The translations under genes were made by a program, and so were the position numbers. Below are positions 18,733 through 28,335 of a DNA stretch of 64,000 nucleotides, in pieces. The number at the start of each line of letters is the position of its first letter. Position 1 is the first letter of the stretch. The stretch comes from Pseudomonas sp. LD120 (GTDB taxonomy: Bacteria; Pseudomonadota; Gammaproteobacteria; Pseudomonadales; Pseudomonadaceae): assembly GCF_009861525.1 (NCBI RefSeq), contig NZ_WVHL01000002.1, positions 248,001-312,000 of the forward strand, read 5' to 3'. The notes below the pieces were generated by a model. The model saw only the letters and a program-made list of their open reading frames with translations. It was not told where the DNA came from and searched no databases.

Positions 18733-20385
18733 GTGACTTCCAACCCCCTCGAAAACCCCTTCTATTACCTGCATAACTTTCAGCAAGTCTTGAACTGGCT
18801 GGAGCAGCGTTATGCCGATGTGCTGAGCCCCGACGAGCAGCGCTTCATTGTCGATTTCGCTCGCCTGGCCCAGCCTTCCCAGGCGTTGCTGGTACGCATG
18901 GTGATGCGTAAGGGCCGGCATTTTCGCCTCAGCAAGCTCAGTTACCCGGAGATCGGCGACAGTGGCCAAGCGGCGATGCCATTGCTCGAATTGGGCTGGG
19001 TGCAAGAGCAGGCGCCACTGGCTGTGGATGAGGTGTTCGGTCTGTTGCACAAAGCCGAGATTCTTCAGGGTTTCAAGGCCCAAGGGCTCCAGGCCAAGGC
19101 CAAGAAAAGCCAGTGGCTGACGTCACTGCAGGCGCAATATCCAGAGCCGCAAGCCTTCGGTCGATGGTGCCCGGAGTTGCCGGACAGGCTCTTGAGCTTG
19201 ACGGTCATGCCCTTGTGCGATCGTTTGCGCCTGATGTTTTTTGGCAACCTCTACCAGGACTGGTCGGAGTTCGTGCTGGCCGACCTGGGGATCTACAGCT
19301 ACGAAAAGGTCGAGATCAGCGCTGACGCCCGTGGCTTGCGTTGTCGCGACGATGTTGACGGTTTCTTCTATCTGCATGCTTGCCAGGAGGCGTTCGAGGC
19401 GGGCCAGGACGTGCCCGCTGTGCTGGCGCGCATTGCCGCATTCAGCACCGCCAACCCGTGGCTGGAAAAACGCCGAGGCAAGCTGCTGTTCCAGCTCGGC
19501 CAGCACTGTGAACGCCTGAAGGACTGGCTGCTGGCCAGGCAGATCTACGAACAGTGCCTGTACCCCGGCGCCCGCTTGCGTTTGATCCGGGTGCTGGAGC
19601 TCAGTGCTGAATACCAGGCGGCCCTGGCAGTGGCGGAACGGGCGGCGCTGGCGCCCCAGAGCGCCGCCGAGGCCCAGCAGCTCGTGCGGGTGATGCCCCG
19701 TTTGCGTCGCAAACTGGGTGGACCGCCGATACCTCGGGCCGCCAGCCGCGAGATGCCACGGTTGGATCTGTGCCTGCCCCGTGACGTCGATGGACTGGGG
19801 GTGGAGCTGCATGTCCAGGCGCATCTGCACCTGCCCCAGGCGCCGGTGCACTACGTCGAGAACAGCCTGATCAACTCGTTGTTCGGGCTGCTGTGCTGGC
19901 CGGCGATCTTCGCCCCGTTGCCCGGAGCGTTCTTTCACCCGTTTCAGCGCGGCCCGGTGGACTTGTTGAGCGAGGATTTTCATGAGCGGCGCAGCGATCT
20001 GTTCCAGGCCTGCCTGGAGGAATTGGACGATGGTCGCTACCGGGACAGCATCCGCCAGCGTTTTGTCGACAAGTGGGGCCTGCAGTCGCCCTTCGTGTTC
20101 TGGGCCGCCTTGAGCGAGGCGTTACTGGAGCAGGCCCTTGACTGTTTGCCGACCGAGCACCTCAAGCATTGGTTCCAGCGGCTGTTGCTGGATATCAAGG
20201 CCAACCGTGCCGGCATGCCTGATCTGATCCAGTTCTGGCCCAAGGAAAAAACCTACCGGATGATCGAGGTCAAGGGGCCGGGGGACCGCTTGCAGGACAA
20301 CCAACTGCGCTGGCTGGATTTCTGCCAGCAACATCGGATGCCGGTGGTCGTGTGTTACGTGCAATGGCAGGACCCCGCGACGTGA
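18733..20385 (+). CDS. FAN1-type VRR-NUC structure-specific nuclease
   Basis: The 550-residue protein has the bacterial FAN1 layout: an N-terminal helical region opening NPFYYLHNFQQVL, a central TPR-like helical part (about 200-330) and a C-terminal VRR-NUC domain. The PD-(D/E)XK core is GMPDLIQFW with Asp497, then Glu512 and Lys514 in IEVKGPGD, followed by DRLQDNQ. Pseudomonas aeruginosa FAN1 is known to cut 5-prime flaps and unhook interstrand crosslinks. The start is GTG with no strong ribosome-binding site. Its stop overlaps the helicase start by four bases (GTGA), so both are made together. Confidence 0.9.
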   Translation: MTSNPLENPFYYLHNFQQVLNWLEQRYADVLSPDEQRFIVDFARLAQPSQALLVRMVMRKGRHFRLSKLSYPEIGDSGQAAMPLLELGWVQEQAPLAVDEVFGLLHKAEILQGFKAQGLQAKAKKSQWLTSLQAQYPEPQAFGRWCPELPDRLLSLTVMPLCDRLRLMFFGNLYQDWSEFVLADLGIYSYEKVEISADARGLRCRDDVDGFFYLHACQEAFEAGQDVPAVLARIAAFSTANPWLEKRRGKLLFQLGQHCERLKDWLLARQIYEQCLYPGARLRLIRVLELSAEYQAALAVAERAALAPQSAAEAQQLVRVMPRLRRKLGGPPIPRAASREMPRLDLCLPRDVDGLGVELHVQAHLHLPQAPVHYVENSLINSLFGLLCWPAIFAPLPGAFFHPFQRGPVDLLSEDFHERRSDLFQACLEELDDGRYRDSIRQRFVDKWGLQSPFVFWAALSEALLEQALDCLPTEHLKHWFQRLLLDIKANRAGMPDLIQFWPKEKTYRMIEVKGPGDRLQDNQLRWLDFCQQHRMPVVVCYVQWQDPAT

Positions 20386-22658
20386 GCTATCGCATCGCCG
20401 TGCGCGCCTTGTGCGAGTTCAGTGCCAAAAGCGGCGACCTGGACCTGCGGTTCACCCCATCGCCCACCGCCCTGGAGGGCATCGTCGGGCACCGCACCGT
20501 GGCGGCCCGGCGCAATCCGGGTTACCAGAGCGAGGTGGCCCTGGAGGGGCGATACCAGCAATTGCTGGTCAAGGGCAGGGCGGACGGTTACGACTCGGGG
20601 CAAAACCTGCTGGAGGAGATCAAGACCTACCGTGGCGACCTGGCGCGCATGCCCGATAACCACCGGCAGTTGCACTGGGCGCAAGCCAAAGTCTACGGCT
20701 GGTTGCTGTGCCAGCATTTGCAACTCTCGAGCCTGAGAGTGTCGCTGGTGTATTTCGATATCCTCAGCGAACAGGAAACGGCGTTGGTGCAAGAGCACAG
20801 TGCCGAGGCATTGCAAGACTTTTTCAATCAGCAGTGCGCGTTGTTTCTGCGCTGGGCGCAGCAGGAAATGCACCACCGAACCGCGCGGGATCAGGCCACG
20901 CGGGATTTGCGTTTTCCGCACGGTGAGTTTCGTCGGGGGCAACGTCATCTGGCCGAGTCGGTGTACAAGGCGGTCAGCACCGGGCGTTGTCTGTTGGCCC
21001 AGGCGCCCACCGGAATCGGAAAGACCCTGGGCACGATCTTTCCGATGCTCAAGGCCATGGCCCCGCAACAGTTGGATAAACTGCTGTATCTCACCGCCAA
21101 GACCCCGGGACGGCAACTGGCCCTGGAGGCGGCCCGGGTGTTGTTTGCCAGCCACGCCCAACAGCCGTTACGGGTGTTGGAACTGGTGGCCCGGGACAAA
21201 GCGTGTGAACACCTCGACAAGGCCTGCCACGGTGAGTCGTGTCCGCTGGCCAAGGGCTTTTACCAGCGCCTGCCCGCCGCGCGTCAAGCGGCCAGTCAGG
21301 TGCCGATGCTCGACCGCCAGGCGTTGCGTCAAGTGGCCCTGGAGCATCAGGTCTGCCCTTATTACCTGAGCCAGGAAATGGCGCGCTGGAGCGATCTGCT
21401 GGTCGCCGACTACAACTACTATTTTGATTTCAGTGCCTTGCTGTTTAGCTTGGCCCAGGCCAATCAATGGCAGGTGGCGGTGCTGGTGGACGAGGCCCAC
21501 AACCTGGTGGCGCGCGGGCGCGGCATGTACAGCGCGAGCCTCGATCAACAGCAGCTGGCCAGCGCGCGCAGTCATGCTCCCCCGGCACTGAAAAGTCCCT
21601 TGCAGCGTTTGAATCGCCAATGGAATGCCTTACACAAGGAGCAACTGGCACCGTACCAGGCTTATGAACAGCTACCTTCAGCGCTGCTCAAGGCTTTGGC
21701 CTTGTGTATTGGCGCGCTGGGGGATTACTTCAACGAACAGCCTCAAGGTCTGGACAGTGGCTTGCAGAGCCTGTACTTCGAGCTGCTGCAGTTCGCCCGG
21801 GTGGCGGAGCTGTTTGATGCGCAGCAGTTCATCTTCGATATCAGCAAGCGCTCGTTGAGCGCCAAGCGCAGCCTGTCGTGCCTGAGCCTGCGCAATGTGG
21901 TGCCGGCAGCGCTGATTCGTCCGCGGCTAACGGCAGCCCGCAGCGCGGTGTTGTTTTCCGCGACCCTCAATCCCCGGCGTTACTACAACGATCTGTTGGG
22001 CTTGCCGGAGACCACCGTGTGGCTGGAGGTGGAATCGCCATTCGCCGCCGCTCAACTGCAGGTGCACATCGTCAGCCGGATCTCCACCCGCTACGTGCAC
22101 CGTCAAGCCTCAGTGGCGCCGATTGTCGAGTTGATGGCCCGTCAGTTCGAGGCGCGACCGGGTAATTACCTGGCGTTCTTCAGCAGTTTTGATTACCTGC
22201 AGCAGGTCGCCCAATTGCTGGCCCGTGAGCATCCACACATCGCTGTGTGGCTACAGTCCCGGGGCATGGATGAGGCATCGCGACAGGCCTTTCTCGAACA
22301 GTTTCGCGCCGATGGGCAGGGCATCGGCTTTGCCGTGCTCGGGGGGGCATTTGGTGAAGGGATCGACTTGCCCGGGTCGAAGCTCATCGGCGCCTTTGTC
22401 GCCACCCTCGGCCTGCCGCAGCTCAACCCCTTGAACGAGCAGATGAAGCAGCGCATGGCTGCGCTGTTCGGTTCGGGCTACGACTACACCTACCTGTATC
22501 CAGGGTTGCAAAAAGTGGTTCAGGCCGCAGGCAGGGTGATTCGCGGGCAGACCGATCGCGGTGTGTTGATGTTGATCGACGATCGTTTCGCCGAATCCAG
22601 GGTCCGGCAGTTACTACCCGGGTGGTGGGACATTGCCATGGACGGCGCATCTGTCTGA
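20382..22658 (+). CDS. PD-(D/E)XK nuclease fused to XPD/DinG-like Fe-S DNA helicase
   Basis: The 758-residue protein starts at the GTG that overlaps the FAN1 stop. The N-terminal 100 residues carry a RecB/Cas4-like nuclease core: Asp68 (KGRADG), Glu79 and Lys81 (EEIKTY). The helicase has Walker A APTGIGKT with Lys214, four cysteines spaced as an XPD Fe-S domain (C275, C282, C287, C325) and a DEAH box at 370-373 (VDEAHNL). The C-terminal RecA-like half holds GGAFGEGIDLPG and QAAGRVIRG motifs. Superfamily 2 Fe-S helicases unwind 5-prime to 3-prime. Coupling to FAN1 points to crosslink or stalled-fork repair, which is inferred. Confidence 0.88.
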   Translation: MSYRIAVRALCEFSAKSGDLDLRFTPSPTALEGIVGHRTVAARRNPGYQSEVALEGRYQQLLVKGRADGYDSGQNLLEEIKTYRGDLARMPDNHRQLHWAQAKVYGWLLCQHLQLSSLRVSLVYFDILSEQETALVQEHSAEALQDFFNQQCALFLRWAQQEMHHRTARDQATRDLRFPHGEFRRGQRHLAESVYKAVSTGRCLLAQAPTGIGKTLGTIFPMLKAMAPQQLDKLLYLTAKTPGRQLALEAARVLFASHAQQPLRVLELVARDKACEHLDKACHGESCPLAKGFYQRLPAARQAASQVPMLDRQALRQVALEHQVCPYYLSQEMARWSDLLVADYNYYFDFSALLFSLAQANQWQVAVLVDEAHNLVARGRGMYSASLDQQQLASARSHAPPALKSPLQRLNRQWNALHKEQLAPYQAYEQLPSALLKALALCIGALGDYFNEQPQGLDSGLQSLYFELLQFARVAELFDAQQFIFDISKRSLSAKRSLSCLSLRNVVPAALIRPRLTAARSAVLFSATLNPRRYYNDLLGLPETTVWLEVESPFAAAQLQVHIVSRISTRYVHRQASVAPIVELMARQFEARPGNYLAFFSSFDYLQQVAQLLAREHPHIAVWLQSRGMDEASRQAFLEQFRADGQGIGFAVLGGAFGEGIDLPGSKLIGAFVATLGLPQLNPLNEQMKQRMAALFGSGYDYTYLYPGLQKVVQAAGRVIRGQTDRGVLMLIDDRFAESRVRQLLPGWWDIAMDGASV

Positions 22659-22674
22659 GCGTCCATGGCAGGTT

Positions 22675-23088
22675 CTATGGATGCGGGCGGACGCGGACAA
22701 AGCGGCGCAGGGTCTGCCCAGGGCCGGTACGGAACTGGGTGGGTCTGGGCTGGCCCTGGTCGGCGGCGATGAACACGAAATCATCGTCAGTCAGTTGGTA
22801 GCTGGCGGGTAACCGTTTACCCGCGTCCAGGCCGATGGCGTCGATCCAGGTGATGGACTTGGGCGTGGTGCTGCTGTCGAGGGTGAAGCGCCCGCCCAGT
22901 AGCAACTCGCCGGTGACCGTCACCACGCGAAACTGATTGCCTTCAATCAGCGTCAGCGCCCCCGGAGCGCTGTGTTCATCGGGCGGATTGAGCACGCCGC
23001 TGTCTTCCAGGCAGGTTTGCTCCCAGGCCCCTTGCAGGCGATCAAGCTCCAATTGATTAGCGCTGTCGGGTGATGACGCAGTATCCAT
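22675..23088 (-). CDS. TIGR03067-type domain protein
   Basis: The 137-residue cytosolic protein shows the TIGR03067 pattern: an opening LDRLQGAWEQTCLEDSG, a middle lipocalin-like strand series with GRFTLDSSTTPKSITW, and the end block GQPRPTQFRTGPGQTLRRF. That domain is best known from planctomycetes, where it occurs in many copies, and has no assigned function. There is no signal peptide. It is convergent with the helicase gene and lies 23 bases downstream of the response regulator, so it may share that transcript. Confidence 0.7.
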   Translation of the reverse strand: MDTASSPDSANQLELDRLQGAWEQTCLEDSGVLNPPDEHSAPGALTLIEGNQFRVVTVTGELLLGGRFTLDSSTTPKSITWIDAIGLDAGKRLPASYQLTDDDFVFIAADQGQPRPTQFRTGPGQTLRRFVRVRPHP

Positions 23089-23111
23089 TCTTGAGCGTTT
23101 CCGTTAGAGGG

Positions 23112-23759
23112 TCAGTTGAAGATGTTGCGACCGATGCAGTAAGTCAGCAGGTCCTGATCGCTTTGCACCTCGAGTTTGCGCATGGCGGAAATCTTCTGCG
23201 CGCTGATGGTTTTCGAGCTGCGGTTCTGGCTGCGGGCGATGTCGCTGACGCTTTTGCCTGACACGAACAAGCGAAGGATTTCGAACTCCTTGGGCGACAA
23301 GGTGGAAATACGCTCATCAATGGCGACATTCGATTCCAGCACCGAGTTGGAGGCCGGTTCCAGGCTGCGGTAGGTGCCTTTCTGGGCAATGGCCTTGAGG
23401 GCGGTCTGGATTTCTTCGTGCAATTGGCTTTTCTGGATCACGCCGACCACTCCCAACTCATGCAGGCGGGTCAGGATCAATTGATTGGAAATCATTGTCA
23501 GGATCAGGATCTGCAAGTGCGCAAAGTTGCGCTTGAGGTATTCCACCAGCTTCAGGCCGTCGCCGTAAGGTGAGTCGCCGGGCATGTTGTAGTCGGTAAT
23601 AACGATATCCACCGGCTGGGTTTCCAACAGTTTGATCAGGCCTTTGGAACATACGGCTTCACCGACGATTTCGAAGCGTTCATCGCGCTCCATTAACTCG
23701 CGAACGCCGAGCAGCACAATAGGGTGATCGTCAGCAATGACTACTTTCAGTTTTTCCAT
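23112..23759 (-). CDS. RcsB-like NarL/LuxR response regulator
   Basis: The 215-residue protein has an N-terminal receiver with acidic residues D10-D11, phospho-acceptor Asp56 in DIVITDYNMPGD and Lys in IQKSQ. The C-terminal LuxR helix-turn-helix (LSPKEFEILRLFVSGKS) follows. The phospho-site position and the 215-residue length match E. coli RcsB. A GTG at 23768 is a less likely start. It is the last gene of a minus-strand four-gene set with two hybrid kinases and an EAL protein, the arrangement of rcsB in the P. aeruginosa PA14 pvr/rcs cluster. It probably receives phosphate from the HPt domain of the upstream kinase. Confidence 0.85.
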   Translation of the reverse strand: MEKLKVVIADDHPIVLLGVRELMERDERFEIVGEAVCSKGLIKLLETQPVDIVITDYNMPGDSPYGDGLKLVEYLKRNFAHLQILILTMISNQLILTRLHELGVVGVIQKSQLHEEIQTALKAIAQKGTYRSLEPASNSVLESNVAIDERISTLSPKEFEILRLFVSGKSVSDIARSQNRSSKTISAQKISAMRKLEVQSDQDLLTYCIGRNIFN

Positions 23760-23833
23760 GGCAAACACACCCGTGCAATACGCTAATTAGTAAATAAACT
23801 TGAGACTGTCGGTACATTAAACCCTGCCGGCCA

Positions 23834-26800
23834 TTATTCAAGTGGCAACAGAAGTTCGGACAAGCGCTGCATCAGTTGCCTGACTTCACTCTCCAGTGCT
23901 GGCACCAAGGTGTTCTCCAGCAGTTGACACTCCATTTCGGCACAGGCCTTGGCCAGCGTGCTGGCCTGTACCGCGCCCATGGCTCCGGCAATGCTATGCA
24001 TGCGTTCGGCGGCAGTCTTGCCCGCGCCGGCAGACAGTGCCGCTTCGAGGCGTTGTAAATCCTCGCGCATGGTGCTGACAAACAGCGCTCGCATCTTATC
24101 CGAAACCTGGATGCGCTCGTCTGCGAGGGCAGGGGCCACGGGCTGGACCTGGGTCGCGGCGGGACGTTCCGCGACCCGCTTCGGCTGGGCGGGCGCTGGA
24201 CTGTCGGGGGGCGTTTCGCAAAGCTGCGAGAGCTGCCCACGCAGGGTTTGCAGCGTCATGGGCTTGACGATCCAGGCGCTCATTCCGGCCTCTAGGCAGC
24301 GGTTGCCTTCCTCGCGTAAAGCGTTGGCGGTAACGCCGATGATGGGCAATTGCGGATCACGTCGGCGCAGTTCCCTGGCCAAGTCGTAGCCATTCATGAT
24401 TGGCATGTTGACGTCGGTTACGGCGATGTCGAACTGGTTTGGTTGCCACTGTTCCAGGGCTTGTTCGCCATTAGCTGCCAGGGTCACCTCGCAACCCAGC
24501 GCTTCCAACTGCTCCTTGATGATTGCCTGGTTGATAGGGTTGTCCTCCGCCACCAGGGTCTGCAGGTTCAGTGGGTGCAAGGTGCCGCAGTCCCGGGGGG
24601 CTTCCTGCAAAGGTTGCCCTTGACGAGCCAGTACCGCTGCCTGGGCAATGGCGCGGATATTGTGAGCGTCGACTGCCCATTGCGTTGGCTGATCATGGTT
24701 CTGGTTGCGCCCGTGGTTGCCAGCGCTGACGCGGGGACCGGGCCAGGGTTGCGGGTTGTCTCGCGCCAGCATGTCGATCAGCACCGTGTTTTGCGGCGCG
24801 TCATCGCCTCTTGCGGGTACTGGGTACGCTTGGACCCCCAGGCGATTGAGCCAGTCGCAGGTGCTTTTCGTCAGTTCTGGCACGGGCGCTCGCACATAGA
24901 CCGGTGGTCCGTCAGGCACCGGGTGGAGGCCGGACAGCGAACCGTGCTGGCGCTGCAAGGTCAGGCGAAAGGAGAAACTGCTGCCCAGTCCTGGCTCGCT
25001 GATCACTTGCATCTGGCCGTTCATCATGTCGCACAGACGTTGGCAGATCGCCAGTCCAAGTCCGGCTCCGGCTTCGGTCGAAGCCTCGCGGACCTGATAG
25101 AAGGGGTCGAACAGTTGAGGTTGTTGCAGGGCAGAGATACCGATCCCGGTATCGGTGACTTGCCATTCGATACTGGCCTGCTGGGCACTGAGCTCCGGCA
25201 CCCGGACCCGCAACACCACGCGGCCGCTGTCGGTGAACTTGATCGCATTGCTCAGCAGGTTGTTGAGAATCTGCCGGATGCGCATGGCGTCGCCCAGCAT
25301 CAGGTCTGGCAGGTTTGGATCAATGCAGGCGTACAACAACAACCCGCGACGCTCGGCAAGAGCGGCATAGGCGCGCAAGGCCTCTTCGACCATGTCCAGG
25401 GGACAAAACTTCACCGACTCGATGGTCATTTGTCCGGACTCGATCTTGGACACATCAAGCACATCACTGATCAGTTGGAACAAGGTGCTGGAGGAGCGCT
25501 GAAGGGTGTGCAGGTAGTCTTTCTGGCGTGGATCCAGGGGCGTCAGGCCGAGCAGTTCAAGGGTGCCGAGCAGGCCGTACAGGGGCGTGCGAATCTCGTG
25601 ACTCATGGTGGCCAGAAACAGCGTCTTGGCTTCGCTCGCCGCGTTCGCCGAGCGCTGAGCCTGCTCCAGTACCTGATCTTCTTCGACATGTTGGGTGATG
25701 TCGTTAAAGGCGCACAGCACAACCTCCTGACCCTGGTAGCGGGTCGGGACGAACGTCACTTGCAGGTGACGCCCATCGATCTCCAGGCAGCTGTTGCGGC
25801 TGTCGATCAAGTTCGGGGTCTGCTCGAGCAAGGGCAGTAACCCGGCGCCGCATTGCCATTGCCGGGCCTGATGGTTCTCCAGCAGGAGCTGCAAGTTCTC
25901 GCGACGCAATATGCACATGCCACTAGGCGCGGCGTCGATGAGCGCTCGACTGAAGGCCTCGCTCTCGGCGAGGCTTTGGTAGGCCCTTTGTGCCGGCTCC
26001 ACGACCTTCTTGCGGTACCAGCGGCTGGCGGCCCAACCGCAGGCCACTGCGCTCAGCGCTAGACCCAGCAGGCTCAGCAAGGCCCACAGAGCATAGTCGA
26101 GGTAGCTTTTGTAGCTAATGGTATAGAGCCCGGTCCAAAGGCCTGGACTGTCACTTGTGACCTTGAAGATCATGCCCTTCGAGCTGAAATTCAGGCCTTC
26201 GTGCACAACCCGGCTCGGGTCCTGGGAGCCGCTAAGAACGCGGCCTAATGGTTCGATCAAGGTGAAGTCGTCATAGATCGACCAGTCCATCAGGTGTTCG
26301 ATGTGGTTGACCTCGTCCAGGTCCAGCAATGAGGCCGCGACCATCCAGTTGTCCGTCCCGCGAGTCTGTTGCGGGTTGGTTGCCGGCGGCAGGTTGATGT
26401 AGGCCAGTAGTTTGGAAGGCAGCGCGTGCGAGTCGGGGAGTGTGTACTGCTCCCAATATACATGGCTGTCGGGCAGGGCATTGCGCGTCGACGCCAGACG
26501 CTTCAACACCTGTTTCACCAGGGCATCGTTGCTCCAGGTCTCGCCGCGCCCAGGGCGCGCCGCGGGCGCGCTGATATCGAAACCACCGAACGCGTTGAGC
26601 ACAAAAGTGCGTGGCGCCAGATGGTGCGAGGTGGACCAGAAGTTGTTGTAAAACGTTGATAGATGAGTGCCCAAGCTAAATACCTTGGGCATTTCGTCGG
26701 CGGTCAATGGCTGCTGATCGGCGTTCGGTCTCAAGGGCGGCAAATAGTGATACGGCTCGCCTTCATCAGGCTGGCGCGTCTCACTGACTAGTAGGGCGTC

Positions 26801-27064
26801 GATCGAACTTCGGGCCGCTACGCGCCGCAAGAACAGCTCCTGCTCCTGGATGTTTTCCATCAACTGGGCGAAATGCGACCTGACGCTGCGCTGCTGCTCG
26901 TCGATCAGGCGTTGGGTGGTCCAATAGAGCGTTGCGAACAACAGCAGCGCCAGGCTCAACACCATCAGCAGTCCTTTTTTCAGCCGGATAGAACTTCGAC
27001 TCAGATTCTCCAGGAAGGTGTTGCTGTCTTTCATCACTGATTTCCCAAACACATGCAAAGGCAT
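23834..27064 (-). CDS. RcsC-like hybrid sensor kinase with HPt domain
   Basis: The 1076-residue inner-membrane protein has a membrane span near residues 30-50, a periplasmic sensor of about 280 residues, a second span near 330-350 and a PAS-like segment. Then come a histidine kinase with His489 in MSHEIRTPLYG, an ATP domain (GTGIGIS, GAGLGLAIC), a receiver with Asp884 in TDVNMP and a C-terminal HPt domain with His1023 in MHSIAGAMG. This full His-Asp-His layout can relay phosphate to separate regulators. An ATG at 27034 is an alternative start. It lies between the EAL protein and the RcsB-like regulator, like rcsC in PA14. Confidence 0.88.
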   Translation of the reverse strand: MPLHVFGKSVMKDSNTFLENLSRSSIRLKKGLLMVLSLALLLFATLYWTTQRLIDEQQRSVRSHFAQLMENIQEQELFLRRVAARSSIDALLVSETRQPDEGEPYHYLPPLRPNADQQPLTADEMPKVFSLGTHLSTFYNNFWSTSHHLAPRTFVLNAFGGFDISAPAARPGRGETWSNDALVKQVLKRLASTRNALPDSHVYWEQYTLPDSHALPSKLLAYINLPPATNPQQTRGTDNWMVAASLLDLDEVNHIEHLMDWSIYDDFTLIEPLGRVLSGSQDPSRVVHEGLNFSSKGMIFKVTSDSPGLWTGLYTISYKSYLDYALWALLSLLGLALSAVACGWAASRWYRKKVVEPAQRAYQSLAESEAFSRALIDAAPSGMCILRRENLQLLLENHQARQWQCGAGLLPLLEQTPNLIDSRNSCLEIDGRHLQVTFVPTRYQGQEVVLCAFNDITQHVEEDQVLEQAQRSANAASEAKTLFLATMSHEIRTPLYGLLGTLELLGLTPLDPRQKDYLHTLQRSSSTLFQLISDVLDVSKIESGQMTIESVKFCPLDMVEEALRAYAALAERRGLLLYACIDPNLPDLMLGDAMRIRQILNNLLSNAIKFTDSGRVVLRVRVPELSAQQASIEWQVTDTGIGISALQQPQLFDPFYQVREASTEAGAGLGLAICQRLCDMMNGQMQVISEPGLGSSFSFRLTLQRQHGSLSGLHPVPDGPPVYVRAPVPELTKSTCDWLNRLGVQAYPVPARGDDAPQNTVLIDMLARDNPQPWPGPRVSAGNHGRNQNHDQPTQWAVDAHNIRAIAQAAVLARQGQPLQEAPRDCGTLHPLNLQTLVAEDNPINQAIIKEQLEALGCEVTLAANGEQALEQWQPNQFDIAVTDVNMPIMNGYDLARELRRRDPQLPIIGVTANALREEGNRCLEAGMSAWIVKPMTLQTLRGQLSQLCETPPDSPAPAQPKRVAERPAATQVQPVAPALADERIQVSDKMRALFVSTMREDLQRLEAALSAGAGKTAAERMHSIAGAMGAVQASTLAKACAEMECQLLENTLVPALESEVRQLMQRLSELLLPLE

Positions 27065-27144
27065 TACTGCCGAGATTCCTACCTCTAAAACAAAGCCCGT
27101 CAGCGATCAGTTAATGTTGCGTGGGGGAGCCATGAGTTTATCGC

Positions 27145-28335
27145 TTAGTACACAGTCGCCGGTCCGTCTTGGGTCAGCAATTGCTGAAACTGCTGCGAGG
27201 AAACGGCGTGGGAAATCAGGAAACCCTGCACTTGGGTGCAGTCGATTTTCCTCAGCAGGGCCAGCTCTTGTGCGCTTTCCACACCTTCGGCCACCACGGT
27301 CAGGCCCAACTGACGACCCAGCGCAATGATGCTGGTCAGCGCCTGGGCCATTTCTTCATTGTTATGGCAACCCTGGACCAGGGCCCGATCGATCTTCAGC
27401 TCGGTAAAGGGGGTCGACACCAGGTTCATATAGGAGCTGTAGCCCTTGCCGAAATCGTCCTGGGACAGGCCGAAGCCTTTGATGCGCAGGCGGCAGGCTC
27501 CAGCGTAGAAGTTGCTGATGTGTTCGGGAGTGGAGCATTCCATGAGTTCAAAGCAGATCTTGCCCGGTATGCCTTGGCGCTCGATCACGAAGTCATGCAG
27601 GCGATCGGCCAGATCGGAGCTGTTGAGCAGGTGGGTGGGTAGATTGATGGAAACCGGAATGTCGTAGCCGTCGTCGCGCCAGCTCACCTGGGCAGCCAGA
27701 GCCTGCTCGAGAATCAGCCACAACAGTTGTTCCTCAAGGCCGGCCTCGGTGAGCTCCGGAAGAAAGTCGCAAGGAAGCAGCATGCCGTGCTCCGGGTGCA
27801 TCCAGCGCACCAACGCCTCGGCGGCGACGATCCGTCCGTTGTTGAGGGCCTTCTTGGGTTGAAACCAGGCTTGAATCTGCTCTTCGCGTAGGGCTTGTTC
27901 GAGGGTTTCCCGGCTGCACTCGACGCCGATCGCAGGCGGCGGGGCAGTGGCGGCCAGGTCGGGTAATTGCGCGGTGAGGTTACGCAGTGCAGCCAGGTTT
28001 ACCGGTTTGGAAATCAACCCGATCACCCGCAAGCCCAGGTTGCGCGCCACCAGGCTTGCGCCCATCAACATGCGGCGTGACGAAGCACTCATGATCGCCA
28101 AGGCCGGCCGCGCACGCTGGGCCGCCAGGCCCTGGATGAACTGCACGCCATCCATGCCGGGCATCAATAGGTCTGTCAGCACCAGGTCGAAATGCCGTTG
28201 CTTGAGACGCTCTAGAGCCTCTGTGCCGTTGCTTGCAACCTCCAGTTGATAGGGGCCCAACTCGTTGAACAGGTGCTGAAGGTACATGTACTGAAACGGC
28301 TGATCTTCGACAATCAAAATGCTACAGGACTTCAT
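27145..28335 (-). CDS. PvrR-like response regulator with EAL phosphodiesterase domain
   Basis: The 396-residue cytosolic protein has a receiver with Asp55 in LVLTDLLMPG and an EAL domain from about residue 140. The catalytic set looks complete: EALVRW, SINLP with metal-binding Asn, ELMEC with Glu, DDFGKGYSS, LKIDR with Lys, AEGVES and QGF. It should therefore hydrolyse cyclic di-GMP when phosphorylated. The ATG at 28335 has AAAGAG upstream; an ATG at 28350 is possible. It overlaps the end of the preceding kinase gene by 14 bases. RocR and PvrR, which lower biofilm formation, have the same two-domain architecture. Confidence 0.9.
   Translation of the reverse strand: MKSCSILIVEDQPFQYMYLQHLFNELGPYQLEVASNGTEALERLKQRHFDLVLTDLLMPGMDGVQFIQGLAAQRARPALAIMSASSRRMLMGASLVARNLGLRVIGLISKPVNLAALRNLTAQLPDLAATAPPPAIGVECSRETLEQALREEQIQAWFQPKKALNNGRIVAAEALVRWMHPEHGMLLPCDFLPELTEAGLEEQLLWLILEQALAAQVSWRDDGYDIPVSINLPTHLLNSSDLADRLHDFVIERQGIPGKICFELMECSTPEHISNFYAGACRLRIKGFGLSQDDFGKGYSSYMNLVSTPFTELKIDRALVQGCHNNEEMAQALTSIIALGRQLGLTVVAEGVESAQELALLRKIDCTQVQGFLISHAVSSQQFQQLLTQDGPATVY

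Noticed and set aside
24350..25840. Plus-strand open frame opposite the RcsC-like kinase
   Set aside because: It is antisense to the kinase core, which has complete H, N and G box motifs.
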